Source of the DNA: Halorientalis regularis
GTDB lineage: Archaea; Halobacteriota; Halobacteria; Halobacteriales; Haloarculaceae
Direction of reading: 5' to 3'
Length of the DNA stretch: 64,000 nucleotides
NCBI RefSeq assembly: GCF_023698535.1
Contig: NZ_JALJCL010000008.1
Coordinates: forward strand, 62,001 to 126,000
The notes below the pieces were generated by a model, which saw only the letters and a list, made by a program, of their open reading frames with translations, was not told where the DNA came from and made no database searches. The position numbers were made by a program, and so were the translations under genes. Shown here piece by piece: positions 1 through 8,918 of the stretch. Within the stretch, counting starts at the first letter, position 1. Every line of letters begins with the position of its first letter.

Positions 1-1787
1 TGCGCGAGAGCGAACAGCGCTACCGGACGCTGGTCGAGCGCAGTCACGACGGCATCTACATCTACCACGACGACAGCTTCCTGTTCGTCAACGAGCGGAT
101 CAGCGAGATTACCGGCTACGACTCCGACGAACTGTACGAGATGGAGATCTGGGACCTGGTCCACCCCGACGACCGTGAGTGGGTGAAAGAAGTCGGCGCG
201 CGCCGTCGCAACCCCGACGAGGAGGCCCCCAACACCTACGAGGCCAAAGTCATTCGCAAGGACGGCGAGACCCGCCACCTGGAGTTTTCCGTCCAGACGA
301 CGACCTACGACGGCGAGGCGGCGGTTCTGGGGTCTGTCCGGGACGTGACCGAGCGCCGTCGACAGGAGCGGGAACTCGCCGACACCAAGGAGTTCATGGA
401 GACCATCTTCGACACGCTCGAGGACGTAATCTTCGTGTTCTCGCTGGAGGGGGAGCTGGTACGCTGGAACGACCAGCTCAATTCGGTGACCGGCTACACC
501 GACGCAGAACTCGACGAGATGCGTGCGTTCGACCTGCTCCCCGAGGAGTACTACGACGAGGCCGTCCGGAAGGTTCGGGACGCCGTCGCGACCGGGAGCG
601 CGGCAATCGAGGCCGAAGTCCGCACCAAGGACGGCCAGCGACTCCCCTTCGAGTTCCGGGGTGCGCCGCTGACCGACGAGGACGGCGGCATCGAAGCCAT
701 CGCGGGCGTCGCCCGCGACATCAGCGAGCGTCTGGCCCGCGAGGAGGAACTGATCCAGTACCAGACCATCGTCGAGGCCGTCGGCGACGCCGTCTACACC
801 CTCGACGAACAGGGCGAGATCACGTTCGTCAACGACGCATTGCTGTCGGTGACGGGCTATCAGGAGGCGGAACTGCTCGGGGAGTTCGTCGGGAAGGTGA
901 TGCGCCAGCAGGACGTGGAGACGGCCCGGGACCTCATCGGCGAACTGCTGGAGAGCGACGAACGGACCCGGGCGACCTTCGAGATGGAAGCCATCGACAA
1001 GGACGGCCGGCACATCCGCTGTGAGGACCACGTCGCCTTGCTCATGTCCGACGGGGAGTTCCGCGGCACCGCGGGTGTGGTCCGTGACATCTCCCAGCGG
1101 AAGGCCCGCGAGCAGCAGTTGCGCCGGCAGAACGAACGTCTCGACCGGTTCGCCAGCGTCGTCTCTCACGACCTGCGGAACCCGCTGAACGTCATCCTCG
1201 GCCGGGTCGACCTCGCACGCGACCGGCCGGGCGAGGAACACCTGGACGCAATCGAGCGGTCGGCGCTCCGGATGGAGCGGATGATCGACGACCTCCTGAC
1301 CCTGGCCCGGGACGGCCAGACCGTCGGCGAGACCGAACCCATCGACCTGGAGTCGGCGGTGCGGCGCGCCTGGAAGAACGTCGAGACCCACGAGGCGTCG
1401 CTGCACCTCGAAGGCGACCTCGGGACGCTCCCGGCCGACGACGCCAGACTGGCGTCGCTGCTGGAGAACCTCTTCCGGAACGCGGTCGAACACGGCGGTG
1501 AGACGGTTACCGTCTCGGTCGGCCCGATCAGTGACGCCGAAAGCGTCGCCGACGGCGGCCACGCGGCGTCGGGTTTCTACGTCGAGGACGACGGACCGGG
1601 GATTCCCGATTCGGAGCGCGACAACGTGTTCAACTCGGGCTACTCCACCTCCGACGAGGGAACCGGCCTCGGACTGGTGATCGTCGAAGACATCGCCGAA
1701 GCCCACGACTGGACGCTCCGGGCGACCGACGGGTCGCTCGGCGGGGCCCGGTTCGAGATCGGCGGGATCGACTGGACCGACCACTGA
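1..1787 (+). CDS. PAS-domain sensor histidine kinase (5' end outside window)
   Basis: The reading frame is open from the first base (first full codon at 3), so the true start lies upstream. About 594 residues are visible. Three PAS repeats come first (one already under way at the window edge, the others beginning near nt 380 and nt 740), each ending in a PAC-like stretch of the type GTAGVVRDIS. A HisKA dimerisation helix follows, with the phospho-acceptor His in VVSHDLRNPL (near nt 1167), then an HATPase_c domain with N box (LLENLFRNAVEHGG), G1 (DDGPGIP) and G2 (DEGTGLGL). No transmembrane segment is present in the visible part, so this portion is cytosolic. It is expected to autophosphorylate in response to signals bound by the PAS domains. 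No response regulator is adjacent downstream, so the partner is unknown. Confidence 0.93.
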   Translation, partial: RESEQRYRTLVERSHDGIYIYHDDSFLFVNERISEITGYDSDELYEMEIWDLVHPDDREWVKEVGARRRNPDEEAPNTYEAKVIRKDGETRHLEFSVQTTTYDGEAAVLGSVRDVTERRRQERELADTKEFMETIFDTLEDVIFVFSLEGELVRWNDQLNSVTGYTDAELDEMRAFDLLPEEYYDEAVRKVRDAVATGSAAIEAEVRTKDGQRLPFEFRGAPLTDEDGGIEAIAGVARDISERLAREEELIQYQTIVEAVGDAVYTLDEQGEITFVNDALLSVTGYQEAELLGEFVGKVMRQQDVETARDLIGELLESDERTRATFEMEAIDKDGRHIRCEDHVALLMSDGEFRGTAGVVRDISQRKAREQQLRRQNERLDRFASVVSHDLRNPLNVILGRVDLARDRPGEEHLDAIERSALRMERMIDDLLTLARDGQTVGETEPIDLESAVRRAWKNVETHEASLHLEGDLGTLPADDARLASLLENLFRNAVEHGGETVTVSVGPISDAESVADGGHAASGFYVEDDGPGIPDSERDNVFNSGYSTSDEGTGLGLVIVEDIAEAHDWTLRATDGSLGGARFEIGGIDWTDH

Positions 1788-1949
1788 GTGACGGAAAGCA
1801 GTCCATACCGCGCCGTAGTGTCCCGTTGAACCCCCACGTCGAGCCCGAGGTCGGCTCCGATCGAGCCTTCGGTCGGACCGTCCCCACGCCGTCCGTGGAC
1901 TGTAACGGGGCCAACCGCGCTAATCCGGGGGCGTGAACGTTCCGGTGCA

Positions 1950-1957
1950 GATATAAG
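1950..1957 (+). promoter_or_regulatory. TATA box deciding the zinc-finger gene start
   Basis: GATATAAG is centred about 27 bases upstream of the ATG at 1981. That is the spacing of haloarchaeal leaderless promoters and favours 1981 over the in-frame GTG at 1972. Confidence 0.6.
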
Positions 1958-1980
1958 GTTTGATTTGAATTGTGTCTAGT

Positions 1981-2217
1981 ATGGCTCACACCTGCAGGAA
2001 CTGCAAGCGGACGTTCGCCACGGAACTCGAACTCGACCTCCATCGAGATACGTGTTCCGAGGGCCAGTTGTTCTGTGACAACTGTGGCGAACGCTTTACA
2101 GAGCGGTCGGCGACGACGGACGGGTGGCACTATCGCTGCCCGACCGACGAGTGCGACGGCGAGGGTATCGGCGAGGACATCCACCAGGTAGCGAACGCAC
2201 GCGTCGCGAAACAGTAA
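1981..2217 (+). CDS. Small two-part zinc-finger protein
   Basis: A 78-residue protein with an N-terminal C2H2-like finger (CRNCKRTF followed by LDLHRDTC), then a second cysteine pair CDNCGERF and a distal C in CPTDEC. Both halves can bind zinc. Small fingers of this kind are abundant in haloarchaea and are mostly uncharacterised; nucleic-acid or protein binding is an inference. It is monocistronic, with its own TATA box and no close partner. A GTG start at 1972 would add three residues but places the start upstream of the predicted transcript 5' end. Confidence 0.85.
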   Translation: MAHTCRNCKRTFATELELDLHRDTCSEGQLFCDNCGERFTERSATTDGWHYRCPTDECDGEGIGEDIHQVANARVAKQ

Positions 2218-2238
2218 CCCACCTCTCCCTTCTGCGGT

Positions 2239-2661
2239 TTACGCCTCGGCTAGCCGCGCCAGGTCCTGCAGGGCCCGCGCACACACCGGCGCGTACCCGC
2301 CGGCCAAAACCGGGATCTCGAACACCACCCGACAGGGGCGGTCTCCCTCGACGCGGTGCCCGGTGGCCGGGATTTTCGCCACGCGCCAGGTCCAGCGCCG
2401 GTCGCGGCAACTCGTGATTTCGAACGGGACCCAGAGCCCACCGACCGTCTCGACCCGGCCCGTCGTCCCCGCGGCGATCCGGCGGCTGTCACAGTCGACG
2501 GCCCGGACCGACGGCCCCCACTCCGGCCAGCGCTCGGTGTCGGTCAGGAAGTCCCACAGGACGTCGGCGGGGGCGTCGATCTCCCGGCTCACACAGAGCC
2601 GTCGCCCGTCGGGCGTCCGCTCGATGTCGGCGGTCACGTCCGCGAACTGGCGGCCGAGCAT
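2239..2661 (-). CDS. SRPBCC-fold (START/polyketide cyclase-like) protein
   Basis: A 140-residue protein with the hallmarks of the SRPBCC hydrophobic-cavity fold: an opening strand with REIDAPADVLWDFLTD, then ERWPEWGPSVRAVD, and a long C-terminal helix (ARALQDLARLAEA). Members bind or convert hydrophobic ligands; no ligand can be read from the sequence. The Met at 2661 is preferred over an upstream start at 2703, which would add 14 Arg/Gly-rich residues outside the domain. It is divergent from the ABC exporter genes that follow, with about 90 bases between them. Confidence 0.82.
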   Translation of the reverse strand: MLGRQFADVTADIERTPDGRRLCVSREIDAPADVLWDFLTDTERWPEWGPSVRAVDCDSRRIAAGTTGRVETVGGLWVPFEITSCRDRRWTWRVAKIPATGHRVEGDRPCRVVFEIPVLAGGYAPVCARALQDLARLAEA

Positions 2662-2720
2662 ACCGAACCGGGGGCCGCCACGGGCAAAACGCTTTCCAGG
2701 CACTGATAATCGGGTGCCAA

Positions 2721-2728
2721 CTTATACA
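2721..2728 (+). promoter_or_regulatory. TATA box for ABC exporter operon
   Basis: CTTATACA lies about 30 bases upstream of the ATG at 2755, suggesting a leaderless or nearly leaderless mRNA for the three-gene exporter operon. Confidence 0.5.
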
Positions 2729-2754
2729 ATGTCGGCTCGCTTAGGCGCAGAGGA

Positions 2755-3630
2755 ATGATCGAGGTCCGGGACCTGCGCAAGGAGTACGGCGGGTTCACTG
2801 CCGTCGAGGGCAGCACGTTCTCCGTGGACACGGGTGAAGTGTACGGGATCATCGGCCCGAACGGCGCCGGCAAGACGACGACGCTGAAGATGCTGGCCGG
2901 CCTCCTCGAACCCACCGCGGGCGACGTGTCGGTCGCCGGCCACGACGCCGGGACCACCGAGATGCGCCGAAAGCTCGGCTTTCTCCCCGAGGAGTCGCCG
3001 CTGTACGAGGAGATGACACCCCTCTCGTACCTGCATTTCTTCGCCGACCTCTACGACGTGGCCGACGGCGTCGCCGACCGGCGCATCCACGACACGCTCG
3101 ACGAACTGGACCTCGAACACCGCGACCGCCAGCTCGGAGACATGTCCAAGGGAATGAAACGGAAGGTCGCCATCGCGCGCTCGCTCATCAACGACCCCGA
3201 CGTGCTGGTCTACGACGAACCCGCCAGCGGCCTGGACCCGCTGACGACCAACTACGTCATCGACTTCACGAGCGACCTGGCCGACCAGGGCAAGACCATC
3301 GTGTTCAGCGCCCACAACCTCTATCACGTCGAGAGCATCTGTGACCGCATCGCCATCATGAACGAGGGGCGGGTCGTCGCACAGGGGGGCCTCGAAGACC
3401 TCCGGGCCGAACACGGCGAGACGGAGTATCACGTCTTCACCACCGTCGAAGTGCCCGGCAGTGTCAAGGAGAACGGGCGCTACCGGAGCGTCGTCGACTC
3501 GATGGACGGAGTCGAGCGGATTCGCGCCGACGCTCAGGACGCCGACGGGTCGGTGGTCGACATCCGAACGGAGGAGTCCAGCCTCGAAGAGGTGTTCCTC
3601 GATCTGGCCGAGTCGGGGGCCAAGACGTGA
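2755..3630 (+). CDS. ABC-2 type transporter ATP-binding protein
   Basis: A 291-residue ATPase with Walker A GPNGAGKT (34-41), an ABC signature of the divergent form MSKGMKRKVAIAR (130-142), Walker B VLVYDEP (150-156) and the switch His187 in FSAHNLYHVE. The C-terminal about 80 residues form the extension usual in drug or peptide exporter ATPases of the ABC-2 class. Its 3' end overlaps the start of the permease at 3627 by four bases (ATGA), so translation is likely coupled. It should energise the complex of the two downstream permeases. The substrate is unknown. Confidence 0.95.
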   Translation: MIEVRDLRKEYGGFTAVEGSTFSVDTGEVYGIIGPNGAGKTTTLKMLAGLLEPTAGDVSVAGHDAGTTEMRRKLGFLPEESPLYEEMTPLSYLHFFADLYDVADGVADRRIHDTLDELDLEHRDRQLGDMSKGMKRKVAIARSLINDPDVLVYDEPASGLDPLTTNYVIDFTSDLADQGKTIVFSAHNLYHVESICDRIAIMNEGRVVAQGGLEDLRAEHGETEYHVFTTVEVPGSVKENGRYRSVVDSMDGVERIRADAQDADGSVVDIRTEESSLEEVFLDLAESGAKT

Positions 3631-5504
3631 ACCCGCGGAAACTCCTGCGGATCGCCCGCTGGGAGGTGACCAAGAACGCGGGCGGTGTCGACCGCCGGAC
3701 CATCGTCGTCGGCGCGCTGGCGCTGTTGACCGTCGGAATCGCCGCGCCCTACGCGGCAACCTCCGGTGTCGCCGTCGACAGCGGCATCTACCGCGTCGGC
3801 ATCAGCGAGGAGAGTCCCTACTACCCGGTCGTCGAGAGCGACCCGACCTTCGCCATCCGGGAACCCAACGCCGACATCGGCGAGGAGATCGACCTCCGTA
3901 TCCAGGGCCTGGCCATCCAGACGGCACCCACGCCGAAAGCCGCGGCGGCACAGACGGAGTTACGCTCGTCGGTCAGAGCGTACAACAACCGACAGATGCG
4001 CCAGGAGAGCAACCAGTCCGCCGCCTTCCCGGTCGTCGTCTCGCTGGGCTACGTCGAGCGCACACAGGTCAGGGAAGTCATCTCGACCAGCGACAGGCAG
4101 GAACCGACCCCCGACGACGCGGGCACGGGTGACGGCGGCGACGGCAGTGACGGCAGTGACGATAGTGGTGGCGGTGACGGCACCGGCGGGGACACTGGCA
4201 CCGCCGACGGCAGCGGGAACGACGGGACGGCCAGCGGCGGGGGCGGGGAGAACATCGGCGACGTGGCCGGTGGCGCCGGCGGCGTCGGCGGGATCGCGGG
4301 CCAACTCGCCGGCGGTAACACCTCCGGGACGCCGGCGGACATCTCGCCACCGTTCCCCTTCCAGTCGCTCGTGCTGGCGTTTCTCTTCGTCCTTCCGCTG
4401 AACTTCATCATCCAGGCCTACGGGAGTACGATGCTCTCCGAACGGCTGAACCGGCGCGGGGAACTCCTGCTGGTCGCGCCGGTCTCCAGGTTCGACATCA
4501 TCGGCGGGAAGACACTGCCGTACCTGACTGCGGCCGTCGGTATCGCCGCGGTGATCGCCGCCGCGCTCGAGTTCCCGGCGGTCGCTCCCGTGTCGGTCGC
4601 CATCTCGGTGCTGGCCGTCGTCCCAATCGCCCTGCTGTTCCTGGCGGCGACCTTCCTCGGCGCGATGTTCGCCCGCTCGTTCAAGGAGCTGACGTTCGTG
4701 ACGGTGACGGTGACGGTGTCGCTGACGACCTACGCGTTCGTGCCCGCGATCTTCACCGACGTGGGCGCGGTCGCGCTCATCTCGCCGTTGACCATCGTCG
4801 TCCGCAACCTGCAGGGCCAGGCGATCGGCATCGGCGAGTTCGCGTTCTCGCTGTTGCCGCCCCTGCTCACCGCGGGCGTCCTGTTCGGCCTCGGCGCGGG
4901 CATCTACCGCGAGGAGGACATGTTCACCCAGCGGTCGATCCCGCTGAAGGCGCTGGACGCGCTCGCGGCCCGGGTCCACGGCAAGTGGTCGGTCGCCGCG
5001 GTCACCGCGATCCTCCTGCCGTTCGTGTTCGTCACGGAACTCGTGGGTGTGGCGACGCTGTTCGCCATCCCGAACGCGCTGTCGATCCCGACGATCCTCG
5101 TGGTGGTCGTCGTGGTCGAGGAACTCGCCAAATCCCTGCACGTGTACGCCGGCTACGCCCACGACCGGTTCGAGGTCGGCCTCCTCCCCGCGCTCGTCGT
5201 CGGCGCGTTCTCGGGACTTGGCTTTTTCGTCGGCGAGAAGCTCACACTACTGGCCCAGCTCGTCGGACTCCCCACCTCGGTGGTCGAGGGCCAGGCCGCG
5301 CTCGCGACGGGGACTGGCGTTCCGTCGGTACCACTACTCATCGGATTGCTACTCGCCCCACTGCTCTTGCACGTCGTCACCGCCGCCATCTCGGCGGTCG
5401 GCGCGAGCCGGAACAAGCGGGCCTACGCCGTGGCGCTCGTGGTGGCCATGGCCATTCACTTCGCCTACAATTACACGGTGGTGACCATCAGTGGCCTCGT
5501 CTGA
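3627..5504 (+). CDS. ABC-2 permease fused to PrsW-like intramembrane protease domain
   Basis: 625 residues in three parts. Residues 1-430 form an ABC-2 permease: one N-terminal TM (about 25-45), a large extracytoplasmic loop containing a Gly/Asp/Ser-rich linker (about 163-235), then about six TMs beginning near 245. Residues 450-625 add a second membrane block with the spaced signature of PrsW-type glutamic intramembrane proteases: EELAK (498-502), SGLGFFVGE with Glu537, His582 in LLLHVVTAA, and His611/Asn615 in AIHFAYN. The same order (EE..K, GF...E, H, H...N) defines that family. The fusion suggests an exporter that also cleaves its substrate or a regulator in the membrane; that role is inference. 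The gene overlaps both neighbours. Confidence 0.85.
   Translation: MNPRKLLRIARWEVTKNAGGVDRRTIVVGALALLTVGIAAPYAATSGVAVDSGIYRVGISEESPYYPVVESDPTFAIREPNADIGEEIDLRIQGLAIQTAPTPKAAAAQTELRSSVRAYNNRQMRQESNQSAAFPVVVSLGYVERTQVREVISTSDRQEPTPDDAGTGDGGDGSDGSDDSGGGDGTGGDTGTADGSGNDGTASGGGGENIGDVAGGAGGVGGIAGQLAGGNTSGTPADISPPFPFQSLVLAFLFVLPLNFIIQAYGSTMLSERLNRRGELLLVAPVSRFDIIGGKTLPYLTAAVGIAAVIAAALEFPAVAPVSVAISVLAVVPIALLFLAATFLGAMFARSFKELTFVTVTVTVSLTTYAFVPAIFTDVGAVALISPLTIVVRNLQGQAIGIGEFAFSLLPPLLTAGVLFGLGAGIYREEDMFTQRSIPLKALDALAARVHGKWSVAAVTAILLPFVFVTELVGVATLFAIPNALSIPTILVVVVVVEELAKSLHVYAGYAHDRFEVGLLPALVVGAFSGLGFFVGEKLTLLAQLVGLPTSVVEGQAALATGTGVPSVPLLIGLLLAPLLLHVVTAAISAVGASRNKRAYAVALVVAMAIHFAYNYTVVTISGLV
4112..4330 (+). 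repeat. Low-complexity GGC/GAC-rich coding repeat (Gly/Asp linker)
   Basis: An imperfect run of GAC, GGC and AGT codons encodes a flexible acidic Gly/Asp/Ser tract inside the extracytoplasmic loop of the permease. The units resemble GACGGCAGT repeated several times, a pattern prone to slippage. Confidence 0.7.
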
Positions 5505-6549
5505 TCCCCGCGTCGCCATCGCGCGACGTGACCTGGCGTCTTTGTCCCGGGAGAAGACCATCGTCCTCGCCCTGCTCATCCAGCTGTTCGTGGCGGCGTT
5601 CTCGTCGTTCCTGGTCGTCGGCCTGACCTCGCTGTACGACCCCGGGGCCACCGCCTCCGGCGAGGTCGACATCGGTATCACCGGCGAGGCCAACGAGAGC
5701 CTCCGCCGTGCCATCGAGGAGACCGAGGGCGCGGACGCGGTGGTGTACCGGGGCAACGCGACCGCATTCCAGGGGTTCCAGAACGGCGCAGTCGACGCGG
5801 TGATGATAGCCACCAGACAGCCGGATAGCCGCATCTCCGTCCAGACCACCGCGCCGGAGGGGAGCATCAGGACGACGCTGATCGTCGTGCAGTTGCGGGA
5901 AGTCCTCCAGACTTTCGAGCGCCAGCAGCGTGATATCCGGTCGGCGTTCCTGAACAATCCGCCTGTTTCGCTCCCCGAGGAAGTCTCGGCCAGCCCCTAC
6001 TTCGGGTTCACCTACACCATCCTCCTGCCCCTCCTGTTGTTCCTCCCACCCTTCATCAGCGGCTCCGTCGCCGTCGACGCGATCACCGAGGAGATCGAAC
6101 GCGGCACGCTCGATCTGCTCCGGGTCGCGCCGGTCGATCTCGTGGACATCGTGGACGGCAAGGCCGCGGCGATGGCCGCGCTCGCGCCCGTGCAGGCGCT
6201 CCTGTGGATCGTCCTCCTATCCTTCAACGGGATCAACGTCTCGAACGTCCCACTCCTGCTCGTCACCGTCGGCGCGATGGCCAGCATCGTCGTCGTGGTC
6301 GGCGTGACGCTGGGGCTGGTGATGGGCGAGCGCCGGTCGGCGCAGTTGCTCTACTCCATCGGCGTGCTCGGCCTGTTCGCGTCGGCGGTGTTCCTGCCCG
6401 AACACCCCGCGACGACGGTGGCGAAACTGGCTGTCGACAGCGCGACGACGACGACCTACGTGCTGGTCGTGGTGTACGTCGCGGTGGCCGTCGGACTGTA
6501 CGGGCTGGCTCGACGGTACACCCGAGGGCTGGACGTGGAGAGTCTGTGA
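5491..6549 (+). CDS. ABC-2 type transporter permease (second subunit)
   Basis: A 352-residue membrane protein: an N-terminal TM (about 24-45), an extracytoplasmic domain of about 120 residues, then five further TMs from about residue 170, with the cytoplasmic coupling segment EEIERGTLDLLRVAPV typical of ABC-2 and NatB-like permeases. The GTG start at 5491 lies inside the upstream gene, overlapping its last 14 bases. It pairs with the ATPase at 2755 and the fused permease to make an asymmetric exporter. The extracytoplasmic loop may contact substrate. The operon ends here, because a new promoter precedes the next gene. Confidence 0.9.
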   Translation: MASSDPRVAIARRDLASLSREKTIVLALLIQLFVAAFSSFLVVGLTSLYDPGATASGEVDIGITGEANESLRRAIEETEGADAVVYRGNATAFQGFQNGAVDAVMIATRQPDSRISVQTTAPEGSIRTTLIVVQLREVLQTFERQQRDIRSAFLNNPPVSLPEEVSASPYFGFTYTILLPLLLFLPPFISGSVAVDAITEEIERGTLDLLRVAPVDLVDIVDGKAAAMAALAPVQALLWIVLLSFNGINVSNVPLLLVTVGAMASIVVVVGVTLGLVMGERRSAQLLYSIGVLGLFASAVFLPEHPATTVAKLAVDSATTTTYVLVVVYVAVAVGLYGLARRYTRGLDVESL

Positions 6550-6563
6550 CCCTGTCGAGGTAG

Positions 6564-6570
6564 TTTTTTA
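6564..6570 (+). promoter_or_regulatory. T-rich promoter box for aldo/keto reductase
   Basis: TTTTTTA is centred 27 bases upstream of the ATG at 6594, fitting a leaderless start. Confidence 0.5.
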
Positions 6571-6593
6571 GAGCGTCCGCCCGACCGCCCGCC

Positions 6594-7568
6594 ATGGAGT
6601 ACACGACCCTCGGATCGACGGGGATGGAGGTCAGCCGGCTCTGTCTGGGCTGTATGAGTTTCGGCGATCCGGACTGGCGCGAGTGGGTGCTGGAAGACGA
6701 CGCGGCCCACGAGATCATCGACCGCGCTATCGATCTCGGGATCAACTTCTTCGACACCGCGAACATGTACTCGATGGGCGAGTCCGAGCGCGTCCTCGGC
6801 GACGCGCTGGAGGGCCGTCGCGAGGAGAACGTGGTCGCCACCAAGGTCTTCTTCCAGATGGACGAGGACGATCCCAACTCTGGCGGCCTCTCCCGGAAGA
6901 CCGTCGAGCAGGAACTCGACGCCTCGCTGGACCGGCTGGGCATGGACACTGTGGACCTCTACCAGATCCACCGCTGGGACTACGATACGCCCATCGAAGA
7001 AACCCTGCGCGCGCTCGACGACGCCGTCAGGCGCGGGAAGACCCGCTACGTCGGCGGGAGTTCCATGTGGGTCCACCAGTTCGCCGACGCCCTGCACACG
7101 AGCGACCGACTGGGGCTGGACCGCTTTGCGACTATGCAGAACCACTACAACTTGGTCTACCGGGAAGAAGAGCGCGAGATGCTCCCCTACTGCGAGAAAG
7201 AGGGGATCGGCGTCATCCCGTGGAGTCCGATGGCGCGAGGGTATCTCACGCGGCCCCACGAGGACGTGGACGCCACGGCACGGGGCGAGAGCGAGGAGTA
7301 CCTCTACGAACATCCCTACATGGAGGGTGGCGGCCCGGAGATCAACCGCCGGGTGCAGGAACTGGCCGACGAGTACGACGCCACGATGGCCCAGATCGCG
7401 CTGGCGTGGGTGCTTTCCAAGGACGTGGTGGACGCGCCGATCATCGGCACGACGAGTATCGAACACCTCGAACAGGCCGTCGAAGCGCTCGACATCGACC
7501 TCGCCGAGAGCGACGTGGCGTGGCTGGAGGAACCGTACGAACCGGTACCGGTGTCGGGCCACGAGTGA
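6594..7568 (+). CDS. Aldo/keto reductase
   Basis: A 324-residue TIM-barrel oxidoreductase with the full catalytic tetrad Asp54, Tyr59, Lys84 and His126 (FFDTANMYSMGESE, ATKVFF, DLYQIHRWD). The C-terminal IIGTTSIEHLEQAVEA binds the NADP(H) phosphate side. The layout resembles the YajO/AKR11-12 type of family, reducing aldehydes or ketones; the physiological substrate is not evident. Its stop overlaps the ATG of the hydrolase at 7568 by one base (TGATG), so the two enzymes are probably co-translated and may act on the same class of compounds. Confidence 0.93.
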   Translation: MEYTTLGSTGMEVSRLCLGCMSFGDPDWREWVLEDDAAHEIIDRAIDLGINFFDTANMYSMGESERVLGDALEGRREENVVATKVFFQMDEDDPNSGGLSRKTVEQELDASLDRLGMDTVDLYQIHRWDYDTPIEETLRALDDAVRRGKTRYVGGSSMWVHQFADALHTSDRLGLDRFATMQNHYNLVYREEEREMLPYCEKEGIGVIPWSPMARGYLTRPHEDVDATARGESEEYLYEHPYMEGGGPEINRRVQELADEYDATMAQIALAWVLSKDVVDAPIIGTTSIEHLEQAVEALDIDLAESDVAWLEEPYEPVPVSGHE

Positions 7569-8674
7569 TGTCGGTCTGGTACGATCAGCCCGGGGATACG
7601 CCGGTCGAGGGCGTACCGACCGACTACTACCCCACCGGCTGTGGCTCGTGGTTCGAGATTCCGGAGGGTCGGGACACTGGCAAGCGGCTGTTCGTCCGGG
7701 ACAGCGTCCACGGCGACGGGCGCATCGAACCGGGCCGGAGCGGCGACGCCAACCCGGATCACACCGTCGTCTTCGTCCACGGCAACCCCGAGTGTAGTTA
7801 CACCTACCGGCACGTGATCACGAATCTGCTGAACGAGACGGACGAGACGGTGCGGATCGTCGCCATGGACCACGTTGGCTTCGGCCTCTCGGACACCGCC
7901 GACTACGAACTGGTCTGTATGGACCACGCCGAGACCCTCGCCAGTCTCGTGCCGGCGCTGGACCTGGAGGACGTGACGCTCGTGGTCCACGACTGGGGCG
8001 GGCCCATCGGCGTCGGCGCCTTCCTCCAGTACCCGGATCTGGTCTCGAATCTCGTGATCTGCAACAGTACGGTACTCCCGATGCCGGCCGACGAGCCCAC
8101 GTACACGACGTATCCGGCGCGGTGGCTGCCCTGGGCGCGGACGCCGGACGTGATTCCCGACGCGCTCTGGGGCGACCTGGCGGCGTACGTCCTCTTTCAC
8201 GCCACGCCGACGCACCCGGCGCGGCTCTACGCCGAGTGGGCGCGCTACGCCGCGGCCCAGCGGCTCGGCCTCTCGCCCGCGCGAGACCCCGACGCACACC
8301 GCGTCTTCCGACAGCAGTTCCGCGACCCGGTGAACGTCCGCAGTTCCAAGCGGCTCGTGCGACAGACACCCTACTGGGGTCACGGCAACGTCTACGACGA
8401 GCCGGAGCTGGGCCAGCGGGACACCGCCCCCTTCTACGAGCGCATCCGCCGCTCGCTGGCCAAGACGTGGGGGCCACGCGGTCACGACATCGGCGTCAGG
8501 GCGGTCGTCGGCCGCTGGGACCCCTGCGGGAAACCCTCGGTGCTGGGCCGCTGGCAGGAGGAACTCCCGCAACTGGCGGGCAATGTCACCGCCTTCGAGG
8601 ACGTGGGTCACTTCGTCGAGGAGGAACGACCGCGCGCGGTTGCGGCGGCCATCCGGTCAGCCGCCGGGCTCTGA
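7568..8674 (+). CDS. Alpha/beta hydrolase, haloalkane dehalogenase-like
   Basis: A 368-residue alpha/beta hydrolase. The oxyanion segment HGNPE (71-75) and the nucleophile elbow VVHDWGG with Asp142 followed by Trp143 are the haloalkane dehalogenase arrangement, where Asp is the nucleophile and this Trp helps hold the halide. The catalytic His is His348 in DVGHFVEEE. An Asp in VVGRWDPCG could serve as the acid. The start at 7568 was chosen from the TGATG overlap with the reductase gene and the conserved length. True dehalogenase activity is unproven; haloarchaeal members may hydrolyse other substrates. It overlaps the convergent gene at 8657 by 18 bases. Confidence 0.87.
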   Translation: MSVWYDQPGDTPVEGVPTDYYPTGCGSWFEIPEGRDTGKRLFVRDSVHGDGRIEPGRSGDANPDHTVVFVHGNPECSYTYRHVITNLLNETDETVRIVAMDHVGFGLSDTADYELVCMDHAETLASLVPALDLEDVTLVVHDWGGPIGVGAFLQYPDLVSNLVICNSTVLPMPADEPTYTTYPARWLPWARTPDVIPDALWGDLAAYVLFHATPTHPARLYAEWARYAAAQRLGLSPARDPDAHRVFRQQFRDPVNVRSSKRLVRQTPYWGHGNVYDEPELGQRDTAPFYERIRRSLAKTWGPRGHDIGVRAVVGRWDPCGKPSVLGRWQEELPQLAGNVTAFEDVGHFVEEERPRAVAAAIRSAAGL

Positions 8675-8893
8675 GTCGGCCGTCGCGTCGCCCGCACTGT
8701 CGGTCTGTTCGTGCGTGTGGTGGTAGAATCGCATCACGGAGCGGTCTCTCCGGGTCGTCGGCTCGAAGCAGACCCGGCGGTACCGGTCGTTGTCGAGCAG
8801 GTTGACCATCACGCCCTCATCGTGGACCGACACCGAGTCGTAGGCCGTCTCACAGACGGGACACTCGACGGGCGGGTCGTCCGGGACTTCCAT
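8657..8893 (-). CDS. Small haloarchaeal CPxC-motif hypothetical protein
   Basis: 78 residues beginning MEVPDDPPVECPVCETAYDS, with one CPVC knuckle and a third Cys in RRVCFEP, then an acidic disordered tail. It could be a half zinc ribbon. I do not recognise a named function. It lies 25 bases downstream of the frameshifted lipoprotein, probably in the same transcript, and its end overlaps the convergent hydrolase gene by 18 bases. Confidence 0.7.
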   Translation of the reverse strand: MEVPDDPPVECPVCETAYDSVSVHDEGVMVNLLDNDRYRRVCFEPTTRRDRSVMRFYHHTHEQTDSAGDATADSEPGG

Positions 8894-8918
8894 CGTTCGG
8901 AGTGGGGTCGCCGGCTAC

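Noticed and set aside
2729-2758. Nine-codon mini-ORF (MSARLGAEE) overlapping the ABC ATPase start
   Set aside because: The TATA box at 2721-2728 places the transcript start downstream of its ATG, so it would not be transcribed.
7316-8611. 431-codon minus-strand frame
   Set aside because: Antisense to the aldo/keto reductase and hydrolase genes, with no motif.
6594-8674. Aldo/keto reductase plus dehalogenase-like hydrolase as a halogenated-compound degradation operon
   Set aside because: The pair is co-translated, but both families are broad and no transporter, second dehalogenase or regulator is adjacent. The idea is not supported beyond the Asp-Trp motif.
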